Source of the DNA: Ruegeria lacuscaerulensis
Lineage (GTDB): Bacteria > Pseudomonadota > Alphaproteobacteria > Rhodobacterales > Rhodobacteraceae
Direction: 5' to 3'
NCBI RefSeq assembly: GCF_013031245.1
Contig: NZ_WPZL01000012.1
Span: 1 to 64,000 of the forward strand
Length of the DNA stretch: 64,000 nucleotides
The number at the start of each line of letters is the position of its first letter. The stretch's first letter is position 1. Positions 9,149 to 18,811 of the stretch are shown here, one piece after another. The position numbers and the translations under genes are program-made. A model generated the notes under the pieces. It did no database searches and had not been told where the DNA came from. It saw only the letters and a program-made list of their open reading frames with translations.

Positions 9149-10015
9149 ATGGCTACTCAACATTCCAGATCGGTTGCTCGACTGATGATGGCACCTGCAG
9201 TGATCCTGCTGCTTGGTTGGATGCTCGTACCACTAACGATGACGCTGTATTTTTCCTTCAAGAAATACTTGCCTCTGCGCGGTGGTGATTTGGGCTGGGT
9301 CGGGCTCGACAACTATATCCGCTTTGTCTCCTCCAGTTCGTTCTGGCCCGCAGTGCAGGCAACGCTGGTGATCGTCGGAGGCGTGCTGGTGATCACCGTA
9401 GTTCTGGGAATTCTCCTGGCGATGCTTTTGGACCAGCCGATGTGGGGACAAGGCGTTGTCCGCATTCTGGTGATTGCGCCCTTCTTTGTGATGCCCACCG
9501 TGTCAGCTCTGGTCTGGAAAAACATGTTCATGGACCCCGTGAACGGCTTGCTGGCCCATCTGTGGCGCTTTTTTGGGGCCGAGCCTATCTCGTGGCTGTC
9601 CGAGGCCTCGATGACCTCGATCATCATGATCGTGTCATGGCAATGGCTGCCCTTTGCGACGTTGATCCTGCTGACCGCGATTCAGTCGCTGGACAGCGAA
9701 CAGCTGGAAGCGGCCGAAATGGATGGTGCGCCGCCGCTGAAACGCTTTTATCACATCATCCTGCCGCATCTGAGCCGCGCGATCACGATTGTCATTCTGA
9801 TCCAGACGATCTTTCTGCTGTCCATCTTTGCCGAGATCTTCGTAACCACCGGCGGCGCATTCGGAACCCGCACACTCACCTACCTGATCTTTCAGCGCGT
9901 GCTGGAAAGCCAGAATGTCGGCCTCGGATCTGCAGGTGGCGTGTACGCAATCATCCTTGCCAACATCGTTGCCATCTTCCTGATGCGCATCGTCGGCAAA
10001 AACCTGGACGCGTGA
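9149..10015 (+). CDS. smoF: polyol ABC transporter permease 1
   Basis: Inner-membrane permease of 288 residues of the MalF-like class with about six membrane segments. The EAA loop that contacts the ATPase is visible as EAAEMDGAPPLKRFYHIILP. It forms the channel with the SmoG product. The start ATG GCT ACT follows GAGAGGG. Confidence 0.92.
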   Translation: MATQHSRSVARLMMAPAVILLLGWMLVPLTMTLYFSFKKYLPLRGGDLGWVGLDNYIRFVSSSSFWPAVQATLVIVGGVLVITVVLGILLAMLLDQPMWGQGVVRILVIAPFFVMPTVSALVWKNMFMDPVNGLLAHLWRFFGAEPISWLSEASMTSIIMIVSWQWLPFATLILLTAIQSLDSEQLEAAEMDGAPPLKRFYHIILPHLSRAITIVILIQTIFLLSIFAEIFVTTGGAFGTRTLTYLIFQRVLESQNVGLGSAGGVYAIILANIVAIFLMRIVGKNLDA

Positions 10016-10028
10016 GGAGGTAAGAACC

Positions 10029-10859
10029 ATGGCCCGCGCAGTCACACCCCGTCGTAAATCGCTGAACACCGCCCTTGCCTGGGCCGTTGGTCTGCTGATC
10101 TTTTTCCCGATCCTTTGGACGATCCTGACCAGCTTCAAGACCGAGGCGCAAGCGATTGCCAGCCCGCCTTTGTTTCTGAACTTCAACTGGACGCTGGAAA
10201 ACTATGCCATCGTGCAGGAACGCTCGGACTACATGCGGTTCCTGTGGAACTCGGTCATCATCGCGGGCGGTTCGACCGTTCTGGGTGTAATCATCGCGGT
10301 GCCCGCCGCTTGGGCAATGGCATTTGTTCCGTCCAAACGAACGAAGGACATCCTTCTTTGGATGCTGTCCACCAAGATGTTGCCTGCCGTGGGCGTACTC
10401 TATCCGATTTACCTGCTGTTCATTCGGCTTGGGCTGCTGGACACGCGTGGAGGACTGGTCGTCGTGCTGATGCTGATCAATCTGCCGATCATCGTCTGGA
10501 TGCTCTACACCTACTTCCGCGAAATCCCCGGCGAGATTCTGGAAGCCGCGCGGATGGACGGGGCAACGCTGAAAGAGGAAATCCTCCACATCCTGACACC
10601 CATGGCCGTGCCCGGAATCGCCTCGACGGTTCTGCTGAATTTCATTCTGGCATGGAACGAGGCGTTCTGGACACTAAATCTGACCGCTGTTGACGCGGCC
10701 CCGCTCACCGCATTCATCGCCAGTTATTCAAGCCCCGAGGGCCTGTTCTTTGCCAAGCTAAGTGCGGCTTCGACCATGGCGATTGCACCAATCCTGATCC
10801 TCGGCTGGTTCAGCCAGAAACAACTTGTCCGCGGCCTGACCTTCGGCGCTGTGAAATAA
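10029..10859 (+). CDS. smoG: polyol ABC transporter permease 2
   Basis: Inner-membrane permease of 276 residues of the MalG-like class. The EAA loop is EAARMDGATLKEEILHILTP. It begins 13 bases after smoF with a strong GAGGAGG ribosome site and is followed 12 bases later by the ATPase gene, so transcription is polycistronic. Confidence 0.92.
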   Translation: MARAVTPRRKSLNTALAWAVGLLIFFPILWTILTSFKTEAQAIASPPLFLNFNWTLENYAIVQERSDYMRFLWNSVIIAGGSTVLGVIIAVPAAWAMAFVPSKRTKDILLWMLSTKMLPAVGVLYPIYLLFIRLGLLDTRGGLVVVLMLINLPIIVWMLYTYFREIPGEILEAARMDGATLKEEILHILTPMAVPGIASTVLLNFILAWNEAFWTLNLTAVDAAPLTAFIASYSSPEGLFFAKLSAASTMAIAPILILGWFSQKQLVRGLTFGAVK

Positions 10860-10871
10860 GGAGCACTCCTC

Positions 10872-11876
10872 ATGGGACGCATACAACTCAAGTCCGTGAC
10901 CAAAAGCTTCGGCGACGTGCAGGTCATTCCTCCGTTGGACCTGACCATTCAGGATGGAGAATTCACCGTCTTCGTCGGCCCCTCGGGTTGTGGCAAGTCC
11001 ACGCTGCTGCGCCTGATCGCAGGGCTGGAGGATATCACATCCGGTTCCATCGACATCGATGGGGCAGACGCTACCGACGTGCCCCCCGCCAAGCGCGGTC
11101 TGGCTATGGTGTTCCAGTCTTATGCTCTCTATCCGCATATGACAGTGCGTAAGAACATCGCCTTCCCACTGCGCATGGCGAAACTGGATCAAGCTGAAAT
11201 CGACAAACGCGTCGAAGGCGCGGCCAGTGTCCTGAACCTGACTGATTACCTCGACCGCCGCCCCGGTCAATTGTCTGGTGGTCAGCGCCAGCGGGTCGCC
11301 ATTGGGCGCGCTATTGTAAGAGAACCTGCAGCTTTCCTGTTCGACGAACCGCTCTCTAATCTGGATGCTGCGTTGCGCGTCGGCATGCGGCTGGAAATCA
11401 GCGAACTGCATGAGCGTCTGGCGACCACGATGATCTACGTTACGCACGATCAAGTCGAAGCGATGACCATGGCCGACAAGATTGTCGTACTTCAGGCAGG
11501 TGTTATCGAACAGGTTGGCAGTCCGTTGGAACTCTACCGCACCCCTCAAAACTTGTTTGTCGCAGGCTTCATAGGCTCGCCAAAGATGAACTTTATCGAA
11601 GGCGAAGAGGCTTCAAAACACGGAGCCCATACTATCGGAATCCGCCCTGAACATATAGCTGTGTCAGACAGCGAAGGCACGTGGTCGGGTAAGGTGAGCG
11701 TATCCGAACACCTTGGGTCTGACACCTTCTTCCACGTCCACGAAACCGGTCTGGCCGAAACGATCACAGTACGCGCAGATGGCGAGGTCGCCTTCCGTCA
11801 CGGCGACCGCATCCATCTGACACCACGTGCCGACGTGATCCACCGGTTTGACGAGAAAGGCTTGCGGATCGAATGA
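10872..11876 (+). CDS. smoK: polyol ABC transporter ATP-binding protein
   Basis: Cytoplasmic ATPase of 334 residues, MalK/UgpC class. It has Walker [10 protein letters not shown], signature [14 protein letters not shown], Walker [13 protein letters not shown], the switch His in THDQ, and a C-terminal TOBE-type regulatory region. Its stop overlaps the start of the dehydrogenase gene (ATGA), which indicates translational coupling of transport and oxidation. Confidence 0.93.
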   Translation: MGRIQLKSVTKSFGDVQVIPPLDLTIQDGEFTVFVGPSGCGKSTLLRLIAGLEDITSGSIDIDGADATDVPPAKRGLAMVFQSYALYPHMTVRKNIAFPLRMAKLDQAEIDKRVEGAASVLNLTDYLDRRPGQLSGGQRQRVAIGRAIVREPAAFLFDEPLSNLDAALRVGMRLEISELHERLATTMIYVTHDQVEAMTMADKIVVLQAGVIEQVGSPLELYRTPQNLFVAGFIGSPKMNFIEGEEASKHGAHTIGIRPEHIAVSDSEGTWSGKVSVSEHLGSDTFFHVHETGLAETITVRADGEVAFRHGDRIHLTPRADVIHRFDEKGLRIE

Positions 11877-12646
11877 CACGTCTGGCAGGCAAAACCGCCC
11901 TGATCACGGGGGCCGCGCGCGGCATCGGACTGGCCTTTGCCAAAGCCTATGTTGAGGAAGGCGCGCGTGTCGCCATTGCCGACATAGACAGCCAAATGGC
12001 GCGGGACGCAGCGGCTGAAATCGGTGAGGCTGCATTGGCCATCGAGATGGATGTTACCAACCAACAAAGTATCGATGAGGCGGTCGCGCAGACAACTGCA
12101 CATTTCGGGCCCATCGATATTCTGATCAACAACGCTGCCATCTTCACCGCTGCCCCAATCGTTGAGATCGAGCGCGCCGACTACAACCGGGTCTTTGACA
12201 TCAATGTTGCTGGCGCTCTGTTCACGATGCAAGCCGTCGCACGACACATGATCGAACACGGGATCAAAGGCAGGATCATCAATATGGCGTCGCAGGCCGG
12301 GCGAAGGGGCGAGCCTCTTGTCGCCGTCTACTGCGCCAGCAAAGCGGCGATCATTTCTTTGACACAGTCGGCAGGGCTGAATCTGATTTCAAGCGGAATC
12401 AACGTAAATGCTATCGCCCCGGGCGTAGTCGACGGTGATCATTGGGACGGTGTCGATGCGTTCTTCGCAAAACACGAAGGCAAACCTCGCGGCCAGAAGA
12501 AACGCGAAGTAGCCGCAGCTGTTCCTTACGGCCGCATGGGGCGTGCCGAAGATCTGACCGGGATGGCTGTATTCCTGGCATCTGACGAAGCCAAATACAT
12601 CGTCGCACAAACGTACAATGTCGACGGCGGAAACTGGTTGAGCTGA
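11873..12646 (+). CDS. smoS: sorbitol (L-iditol) 2-dehydrogenase, SDR family
   Basis: Short-chain dehydrogenase of 257 residues that oxidises sorbitol to fructose with NAD+. Visible are the Rossmann motif TGAARGIG, the NNAA motif, the catalytic Ser in MASQAG and the YCASK active site. It overlaps smoK by four bases and the mannitol dehydrogenase gene by one base, the same order as the Rhodobacter smo locus. Galactitol or other polyols are possible alternative substrates. Confidence 0.9.
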   Translation: MTRLAGKTALITGAARGIGLAFAKAYVEEGARVAIADIDSQMARDAAAEIGEAALAIEMDVTNQQSIDEAVAQTTAHFGPIDILINNAAIFTAAPIVEIERADYNRVFDINVAGALFTMQAVARHMIEHGIKGRIINMASQAGRRGEPLVAVYCASKAAIISLTQSAGLNLISSGINVNAIAPGVVDGDHWDGVDAFFAKHEGKPRGQKKREVAAAVPYGRMGRAEDLTGMAVFLASDEAKYIVAQTYNVDGGNWLS

Positions 12647-14157
12647 TGGACCCTCTGGCGAACGAAAAACTTCCGATACGGCTACGACGTGACAACTTAA
12701 CGGACCTGCCTGCGACTGTCAGGAGTATGGACTATGAGCTCTCGGACCTGAAACCGGGGATCGTTCATATCGGGTTGGGCAATTTTCACCGCGCGCATCA
12801 GGCGTGGTTTATCCACCAGCTGATGCAGCAGGGTCAGGCCAATGATTGGGCGATCATTGGGGCCGGTTTGCGCAGCTATGACACCGAGATGCGTGAAAAA
12901 CTGCTGAGACAAAACTGTTTAACAACGTTGATCAAATTGGACCCGAAGGGGCTGTCCGCCGAAGTGATTGGTCCGATGATCGACTATCTGCCAATTGAGG
13001 AGGGCAACGCGGCACTGATCCGAAAGATGACGGACCCGGCAATTCGGATTGTGTCTCTGACTGTGACCGAAGGCGGGTATTTTCTGGACGCCAACACTGG
13101 TGCATTCAACACAGATCACGAAGATATTCGCCACGATGCTGGAAACCCCGACCAGCCCCGCACAGCATTTGGAGCCATCGTTGCCGCGCTCGGGCAGCGC
13201 CGAGCCGACGGTCTGAAACCCTTCACCGCACTCAGCTGCGACAATCTTCAGGGCAATGGCGCGATACTTCGAAATTGCGTTGTTGGATTGGCTCGCATGT
13301 CCGATCCTGATCTGGCCAACTGGATCGACCTGAACGGCGCGTTTCCAAACTCTATGGTGGATTGCATCGTGCCCGCCACGACCGAGCAGGTGATATCGCA
13401 GTGCCGTGCGCTTGGGATCGACGACCGTGCGCCGGTCTCGCATGAAAACTTTCGCCAATGGGTGATCGAGGATGATTTCTGCGCTGGACGACCGCCTCTT
13501 GAACAGGTCGGGGTAACGCTGACCGACGACGTGCACACTTATGAGACGATGAAACTACGCATATTGAACGGTGGTCACCAATTGCTTGCAAATGTTGGGG
13601 AAATTCTGAACGTCCCGACGATATCGGATTGCATGCAGGACCCAGACATCGTTGCGTTTTTTGGAAAGGTGCAGGCAGAAGAGATTCTACCGCATGTCAA
13701 AGCTGTCCCGGGAACAACACCAAAGGGATACCATGAGTTAGTTGCGGGGCGTTTTGCGAATACTGCCATTCTCGACTCAACACGGCGGGTCGCGTTTGAC
13801 GGATCCGCACGGCACCCGGGGTTCCTGCTACCGTCGCTGCGCGACGCACTTTCGTCTGGCTCATCGATTAGCGGGCTCGCGCTGGCTGAAGCTTTCTGGT
13901 GCCGGATGTGTGCAGGCGTTCGTGAAGATGGCTCCGAAATCGCCCCAAACGACCCCCAATGGGACGACTTGAAAAAAACCGCGCTGGCGTCCCAAGCTAA
14001 TCCAGTATTGTGGATCGAACAAAGCCAGTTTTATGGTGACTTAGGCCGCGACACACACTTTGCCGAAGCCTTCGCCTCTTGGCTGACCGGGATCTGGCAC
14101 CATGGCAGCCGGGTAGCGATAGCTGATTATACCGCTCAGGATTCAAAGCCACACTGA
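12646..14157 (+). CDS. mtlK: mannitol 2-dehydrogenase
   Basis: Polyol-specific long-chain dehydrogenase of 503 residues that converts mannitol (and often arabitol or sorbitol) to the ketose. The N-terminal nucleotide site is GLGNFHRAHQ, and the catalytic KxxxxNxxH pattern appears as KLRILNGGH. Length fits the family (about 480-500). Its ATG shares a base with the TGA of smoS. No fructokinase gene is present in the window, so fructose phosphorylation must be encoded elsewhere. Confidence 0.92.
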   Translation: MDPLANEKLPIRLRRDNLTDLPATVRSMDYELSDLKPGIVHIGLGNFHRAHQAWFIHQLMQQGQANDWAIIGAGLRSYDTEMREKLLRQNCLTTLIKLDPKGLSAEVIGPMIDYLPIEEGNAALIRKMTDPAIRIVSLTVTEGGYFLDANTGAFNTDHEDIRHDAGNPDQPRTAFGAIVAALGQRRADGLKPFTALSCDNLQGNGAILRNCVVGLARMSDPDLANWIDLNGAFPNSMVDCIVPATTEQVISQCRALGIDDRAPVSHENFRQWVIEDDFCAGRPPLEQVGVTLTDDVHTYETMKLRILNGGHQLLANVGEILNVPTISDCMQDPDIVAFFGKVQAEEILPHVKAVPGTTPKGYHELVAGRFANTAILDSTRRVAFDGSARHPGFLLPSLRDALSSGSSISGLALAEAFWCRMCAGVREDGSEIAPNDPQWDDLKKTALASQANPVLWIEQSQFYGDLGRDTHFAEAFASWLTGIWHHGSRVAIADYTAQDSKPH

Positions 14158-14286
14158 TTTCGCGCCGTGAAGCGTAATTGGTCGCGGATACAAATTGCAC
14201 TTGCCGATAATTGAAACTGTGACGTCCACTTATAGTCCTCACTCACGCAAATAATGCACTTGCAGCGAAGGACTGCTTTCCGCCCA

Positions 14287-15818
14287 TTCTGTTGAAAAAC
14301 AACGTGTTGCTGACGCAGAAAGTGATGCGCTGAACAGAGCGCGAGCGCCTTTCTGATCAGGCTTTGCGCGTTTGCTGCGGTGCAGGAAATTTCTTGGCCA
14401 ATTTGCGGAGGTTTTGGGCGGTGGCGGCGAGGAGGAATTCGTCATTGGCACCACATGGTCCGCGTAATCGGAGCCGTCCCAGACCGAGGATGCGTTTGAG
14501 GTGGGCAAAGAGCATCTCGACCTTCTTTCTGAGTTTCATCGAGATGTCGTATTGGCGGGTTTTGGCGATCTCGCGGGCGACCTGGCGAGCGTCTTCGTGC
14601 TCTTCGCGGGTGATTTTGCGCGCATCGGCATTAGGGCAGCATTTGGCTTTTGATGGACAGGCCTGGCAAACGTCTTTCAGGGCGCGGTAGCGGGCCGTGC
14701 CCTTGCCAGTTGGCCCTCGGTTTGGGTCAGAATAGTTGCGGCGGAACTGCTTGAGTTCCTGGCCCTCAGGGCAAATGTACTGATCGTTTTCTGCATCCCA
14801 CTCGAAATCCGCCCGCGTCCAGGTGCCATCGTTGCGCCCGGACTTGTCGAAGACCGGAATGTGCGGGGCGATGTTGCGGTCGACAAGCCAGCCCAAGAGC
14901 GGCCCGGTGCCATAGGCGGTGTCCGCGATCAGACGCTCCGGGTTTAGATCGAACTTCGCTTTCACGCGGTCCAGCATCGTCTTGGTCGATCCGACCTCTG
15001 CCTGCCGGATTGATCTGGTGCCTTCCACATCGACTATCACCCCATGGTCGGTGTCGATCAGGTAGTTGTCGGAATAGCTGAAGAAAGCAGGACCTTTGCG
15101 GGCCGCGGTCCATTGGCTGGCAGGGTCAGAATGCGAGGTGAACTTGGGCTGCACCTCGCTCGCAGCTCCGAAAGCCGCCTCATCCAGAGTGTCGAGATAT
15201 TCGCGGACCGCGCGCGGCGCATCTTCTGGATCGATGGTTGATGCATCCCATTCTTCCTTTGGCGTTGAGTTTTGTTTGTTTGCATCGGCTTCGATCAAGC
15301 TGGCATCGATTGCCATGCGCTGACCGCTGACCAGACCTTCTTCGATGCACCGCGCGACAGTTGTTTCAAACAGATGACGCAGAAGCTCACTCTCCCGGAA
15401 ACGCCCGTGTCGGTTCTTGGAAAACGTGGAATGATCCGGGATACGGTCGGTCAGATCGAGGCGGCAGAACCATCGATATGCCAGGTTCAGATGCACCTCT
15501 TCGCACAGCCGTCGCTCAGAGCGGATGCCGAAGCAATAACCGACCAGCAGCATACGGATCAGCAGCTCAGGATCGACCGATGGACGACCAGTGTGGCTGT
15601 AGAAATCCGCGAGATGCACTCGAATGCTGCTCAAATCGACAAAGCGATCAATCGACCGAAGCAAGTGATCTTGGGGAACGTGGTTCTCCAATGAGAACTC
15701 ATAGAACAGCGACGATTGCGCTTCCTGCCTCGGTCCCAACATCGCTCAATCCTCCCACCCATTGGAAGAATTGAATCAGCAGTTCATGCACCGATCAAGG
15801 AAGAGTTTTTCAACAAAA
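14287..15818 (-). mobile_element. IS1182-type insertion sequence
   Basis: About 1.53 kb bounded by imperfect 14-bp inverted ends: TTCTGTTGAAAAAC at 14287-14300 and its complement at 15805-15818, 13 of 14 matching. It contains one intact transposase gene. The octamer CGCCCATT occurs at both edges (14281-14288 and 15821-15828) and could be the target duplication, although the left copy overlaps the inverted repeat by two bases. It lies directly downstream of the polyol operon. Confidence 0.75.
14357..15742 (-). CDS. IS1182 family transposase
   Basis: DDE transposase of 461 residues. An N-terminal DUF772-type region (RSIDRFVDLSSIR, PSVDPELLIRMLLVGYCFGI) is followed by the catalytic core: first Asp in MAIDASLIEADAN, second Asp in LIADTAYGTG and Glu in KKVEMLFAHLKRILGLGRLR. 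A cysteine cluster (CQACPSKAKCCP) lies before the last motif. The frame is full length, so this is the only intact transposase gene in the window. Confidence 0.92.
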   Translation of the reverse strand: MLGPRQEAQSSLFYEFSLENHVPQDHLLRSIDRFVDLSSIRVHLADFYSHTGRPSVDPELLIRMLLVGYCFGIRSERRLCEEVHLNLAYRWFCRLDLTDRIPDHSTFSKNRHGRFRESELLRHLFETTVARCIEEGLVSGQRMAIDASLIEADANKQNSTPKEEWDASTIDPEDAPRAVREYLDTLDEAAFGAASEVQPKFTSHSDPASQWTAARKGPAFFSYSDNYLIDTDHGVIVDVEGTRSIRQAEVGSTKTMLDRVKAKFDLNPERLIADTAYGTGPLLGWLVDRNIAPHIPVFDKSGRNDGTWTRADFEWDAENDQYICPEGQELKQFRRNYSDPNRGPTGKGTARYRALKDVCQACPSKAKCCPNADARKITREEHEDARQVAREIAKTRQYDISMKLRKKVEMLFAHLKRILGLGRLRLRGPCGANDEFLLAATAQNLRKLAKKFPAPQQTRKA

Positions 15819-15828
15819 TACGCCCATT

Positions 15829-16312
15829 TTACAGGCCGGCCAACTCTGTTTATGGCCGCAGGATCACTATTATTTCCGAGTTTCGTGTATATTGTAAAAG
15901 TTAGAATGGACCGTAACAGGTGCCTGAAGCCCATTGGGCGGCCAATTTTGGGGGTTCGCGACAACTTGTCGAGGTACAACCCGACCGACTACTCGCATAC
16001 AGCGTTTCGTGGCTACCCACTCGGCCATTCGGAATTGTTTTTGCGTTCCCGCACATCGTCGCTCCGCCCTTAACAATCCCATATCACCGTCTCGAAACTA
16101 TTGACGCCTGAAATGCCGCCACCCGAGCATCTTAAAATTCGTACATCAGGATTTCCTTGTGGACCTAAAGTTAATGAGGCAACGCCGTTGGTGGCGGCCT
16201 AAGGGCTCACGACGTCGATCAGGCTGACATGGGAAAAAAAAGTCCGCTAAATTGATTGGAGTTGCGATCGCCCGGGGTTCAATACTTGAGCCACTATGGA
16301 GGCCGCCGCAAC
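15829..16312. other. intergenic, no supported gene
   Basis: Nearly 500 bases between the IS1182 element and the fragment before the dodecin gene. Only short frames without family resemblance are seen. It is probably decayed sequence within the mobile-element region. Confidence 0.45.
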
Positions 16313-16390
16313 GCGCGTGAACTGGGTGTTCCAGATATCGGCGATGCGCTGAGTTTCCGTGGTTAGATCGCCGAGTTGCGCGCAAAATGA
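16313..16390 (+). repeat. degenerate C-terminal gene fragment, copy A
   Basis: A 26-codon stretch (ARELGVPDIGDALSFRG, stop, IAELRAK, stop) aligns without gaps to 43440-43517. The two share 16 codon positions by residue, with silent third-base differences, so this was once coding on the + strand. Copy A carries a TAG at codon 18. The parent gene is not recognised. Confidence 0.55.
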
Positions 16391-16401
16391 GGAGGCAAGT
16401 C

Positions 16402-16608
16402 ATGAGTGATGCAATTTATAAGACTGTTGATGTGGTGGGGAGTTCCACGGAAAGCATTGAAGATGCAGTGAGTGGGGCCATTGCTAAGGCATCCAAAACC
16501 ATCGACCACATTGGCTGGTTCGAAATCGGCGAGATCCGCGGGCATGTCACGGACGGCAAGGTTGCCCACTTTCAGGTCGGCATGAAGATCGGGTTCCGTC
16601 TTGACTGA
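16402..16608 (+). CDS. dodecin family flavin-binding protein
   Basis: Small protein of 68 residues that assembles, in known dodecins, into a hollow dodecamer storing riboflavin or FMN. The order matches the family: VYK-type strand, SIEDAV helix, Trp39 (IGWFEI) for stacking on the isoalloxazine ring, Gln58 (HFQVGMKIGF) for flavin contact. The ATG at 16402 follows GAGGAGG. It stands alone in a region of mobile-element debris and has no operon partner. Confidence 0.9.
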   Translation: MSDAIYKTVDVVGSSTESIEDAVSGAIAKASKTIDHIGWFEIGEIRGHVTDGKVAHFQVGMKIGFRLD

Positions 16609-17048
16609 GACTGTAAAAACGGTGGGAAGTGGAACCGGCTCGACCCATGTGCGCAGCGGAAATCCGTAAGAATCGTCGCGTTGTAGGTAGATTTGGGGAT
16701 GCATCCATTCTCAGGCCGCGCAGAAATGGCACCTTAGGCTCTGAGCCGACGCGCAGTGACATAGCTTCAGCGCTCACAAATCTCGCCCACCGCAACTGAG
16801 ACGGCCAAGAACGTAGCCGATGGGCGAACTCGGCCAGTGTTTGGCGATCGGCTTGATACGAGCACTACACGGTTATTGCTTGTGAATTACCGTCACGCGC
16901 AGCAGGAATTGGTACTGAATGCTACGCGGACCTCGAAACCCAAAGAGGAGTTTTGACCAATACTCAAACAGTTCGAGCCTTGTCCGGCCCATGTCCGTGA
17001 ACAGTTTCTGGAAAAAGAGGAAAACAAATTATACTGGGCCTCTGTTCC
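16609..17048. other. intergenic, no supported gene
   Basis: About 440 bases between the dodecin gene and the tRNA fragment. Short frames on both strands look like noise. The minus frame reading into the tRNA remnant (16893-17108) is a typical tRNA-antisense artefact. Confidence 0.5.
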
Positions 17049-17098
17049 TTGTCTTCGGGAGGCAGGGGTCGGAGGTTCGAATCCTCTCACTCCGACCA
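17049..17098 (+). pseudogene. 3' half of tRNA-Pro(CGG), likely att-site remnant
   Basis: The sequence has an anticodon loop TTCGGGA (anticodon CGG at 17056-17058), 3' anticodon strand GGCAG, a T arm with TTCGAAT, acceptor strand CACTCCG, discriminator A and encoded CCA. The T arm and acceptor strand match those expected for alphaproteobacterial tRNA-Pro. The 5' half (D arm and 5' acceptor CGGAGTG) is absent upstream, so it cannot be a functional tRNA. A 3' tRNA fragment is the classic footprint left by an integrated element that used the tRNA gene as attachment site. Confidence 0.7.
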
Positions 17099-17408
17099 AA
17101 TAAATCAAACTGTCAAGTGCAGAGATATTTTGCCTTTTGACCAGTTAACTTACCTTTCCACCAACTAAAGTTACCTCTGGCGGTCTATCGGTGCTGAATT
17201 TAGTTGTCAGATGTCACTAGCTTGCGAAGTCTCGAATGTCGCCCAGCAAGATCCACATTGAAGCAATCGAAATGTTGCTGGCATCTATGACCCTAACGAT
17301 GGGAGAGGATGGCTCTCAGGCTTCATTTCTGTTTGGGCCTCCTGGTGCACCCTGAACCTCCGCAACTGAATTGGTCCACGCCTATGTTTAGGAAACGGAG
17401 GACCAAGA

Positions 17409-17687
17409 ATGGCAAACTAGCGACCGAAGCCCGAAGAGATTGTCTCTAAGTTACGACAGGTTGAGGTGCTGATGGGGCAAGGTATGTCCCGCTTGGATGC
17501 GATCAGACAGATCGGCGTTGTTGAACAGACTTATTACCGTTGGCGAAAGAAATACGGCGGAATGAGCGTAGATCAGTTGAAGGAACTGAAGCGACTTCAG
17601 AAGGAGGACGAGCGGCTGAGGCGTGCGGTTTCCGATCCGACGTTGGACAAATTGATCCTGACGGAGGCCGCAAAGGGAAACTTCTGA
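17409..17687 (+). pseudogene. IS3-family transposase OrfA with nonsense codon 4
   Basis: From ATG at 17409 the reading is M-A-N-stop (TAG 17418-17420), then RPKPEEIVSKLRQVEVLMGQ and on to KLILTEAAKGNF. The rest is a normal OrfA HTH and leucine-zipper protein (IRQIGVVEQTYYRWRKKYGG). A start at 17466 would give a 73-residue product lacking the first helix. Confidence 0.75.
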
Positions 17688-18533
17688 GCCCCGCTCGCCG
17701 CCGGGCTGCATCGACCAGGTTCGCGCCCAGTTCAAGGTATCTGAGCGGCGTGCCTGCCGCGTGTTGGGACCGCACCGAGTCACCCAACGGCGCATCCCGC
17801 AAGGTCGTTCGGACGAGGACAGATTGGTCGCCGATATGATCGAGGTGACCCGACAGTACGGTCGATATGGCTATCGCGGGATCGCCGCACTGCTTCGGGA
17901 AGCGGGGTGGTCTGTCAGCGACGGACGGGTTGAACGCCTGTGGCGGCGAGAGGGGCTGAAAGTGCCAATGAAGCAAGCGAAGAAGGGACGGTATTGGCTG
18001 AATGACGGATCATGTGTTCAGCGGCGGCCGGAGCATCGGAACCATGTGTGGAGCTATGACTTTGTTCATTGCCGACCGAAGATGGCAATGCGTTTCGGAC
18101 GTTGAACATCATTGATGAACGTAGCAGGGAATGTCTGGCAATTAGGGTCAAGCGGAAGCTGAACTCGACCGGCGCGATCGATGCTTTGACGGATCTGTTC
18201 ATACTTCGTGGCGCACCCAGTTCCATTCGTTCAGACAATGGCCCCGAATTCGTCGCCCAGGCCGCCAGAGATTGGATTGCCACCGTCGGCGCGAAGACGG
18301 CCTACATCGAACCAGGGTCGCCTTGGGTGAATGGGTATTGCGAAAACTTCAACGCGCGGATGAGGGATGAACTTCTAAACGGCGAGATCTTTTACAGCTT
18401 GCGTGAAGCGCGGATAACCATCGAAGAATGGAGGAAGTACTACAACACAAAGCGGCCCCACAGCGCTTTGGGCTACCGTCCGACCGCTCCTGAAACCACC
18501 ATCCCGATGGATCAAAGGCCGATGATGCACTAA
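17686..18533 (+). pseudogene. IS3-family transposase OrfB with frameshift
   Basis: rve-type integrase core. The first part reads through YGRYGYRGIAALLREAGW to the first catalytic Asp (WSYDFVHCR), then shifts frame near 18077-18082, where one base is missing from the codons for CRTEDG. The second part continues NAFRTLNIIDERSRECLAI with the second Asp (SDNGPEF) and the C-terminal YNTKRPHSALGYRP. With the base restored the protein would be full length. Confidence 0.8.
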
Positions 18534-18586
18534 CAATCAACTTGGACCAGTCAGACGAGGCCGTTCACCCTCGAGATCGAGGTTGT

Positions 18587-18811
18587 GACGCCAATTGGCT
18601 TCGAGACCCGTTGAAAGACAAAGGGATACGCGCCTGCATCCCCGGTCGGAAGCAGCGCATGACACCCGTGTAATACGACAAACGCCATTACAAACGGCGC
18701 AGCCGCATCAAGTTCATGTTTGGAAGGCTCCATGACTGGCCGCGGGTGGCAACCCGATACGGCCGATGCCCGAAGGTGTTCCTGTCGGCAATCGTGATCT
18801 ATTGGCTATGA
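18587..18811 (+). pseudogene. C-terminal remnant of an IS5-family transposase
   Basis: A 75-codon run encodes DANWLRDPLKDKGIRACIPG, then KYDKRHYKRRSRI-like residues after an in-frame TAA, then MFGRLHDWPRVATRYGRCPK and FLSAIVIYWL before the stop. This is the C-terminus of IS427-group IS5 transposases (catalytic Glu region replaced by Lys: SRIKFMFGR for SRIEIMFGR). The N-terminal two thirds are gone, apparently cut by the neighbouring IS3 element. Confidence 0.75.

Larger units (their letters stand above)
17367..18553 (+). mobile_element. IS3-family insertion sequence (defective)
   Basis: About 1.19 kb with short inverted ends (TGAATTGGTCCA at 17367-17378 and TGGACCAGTCA at 18543-18553) around orfA and orfB of an IS3-family transposase. 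Both reading frames are damaged, so the element is dead unless supplied with transposase. Confidence 0.75.

Noticed and set aside
16893..17108. Minus-strand frame of 71 residues containing VGVRGFEPPTPASRRQ
   Set aside because: This peptide is the well-known antisense reading of tRNA 3' ends. The DNA is the tRNA-Pro remnant, not a protein gene.
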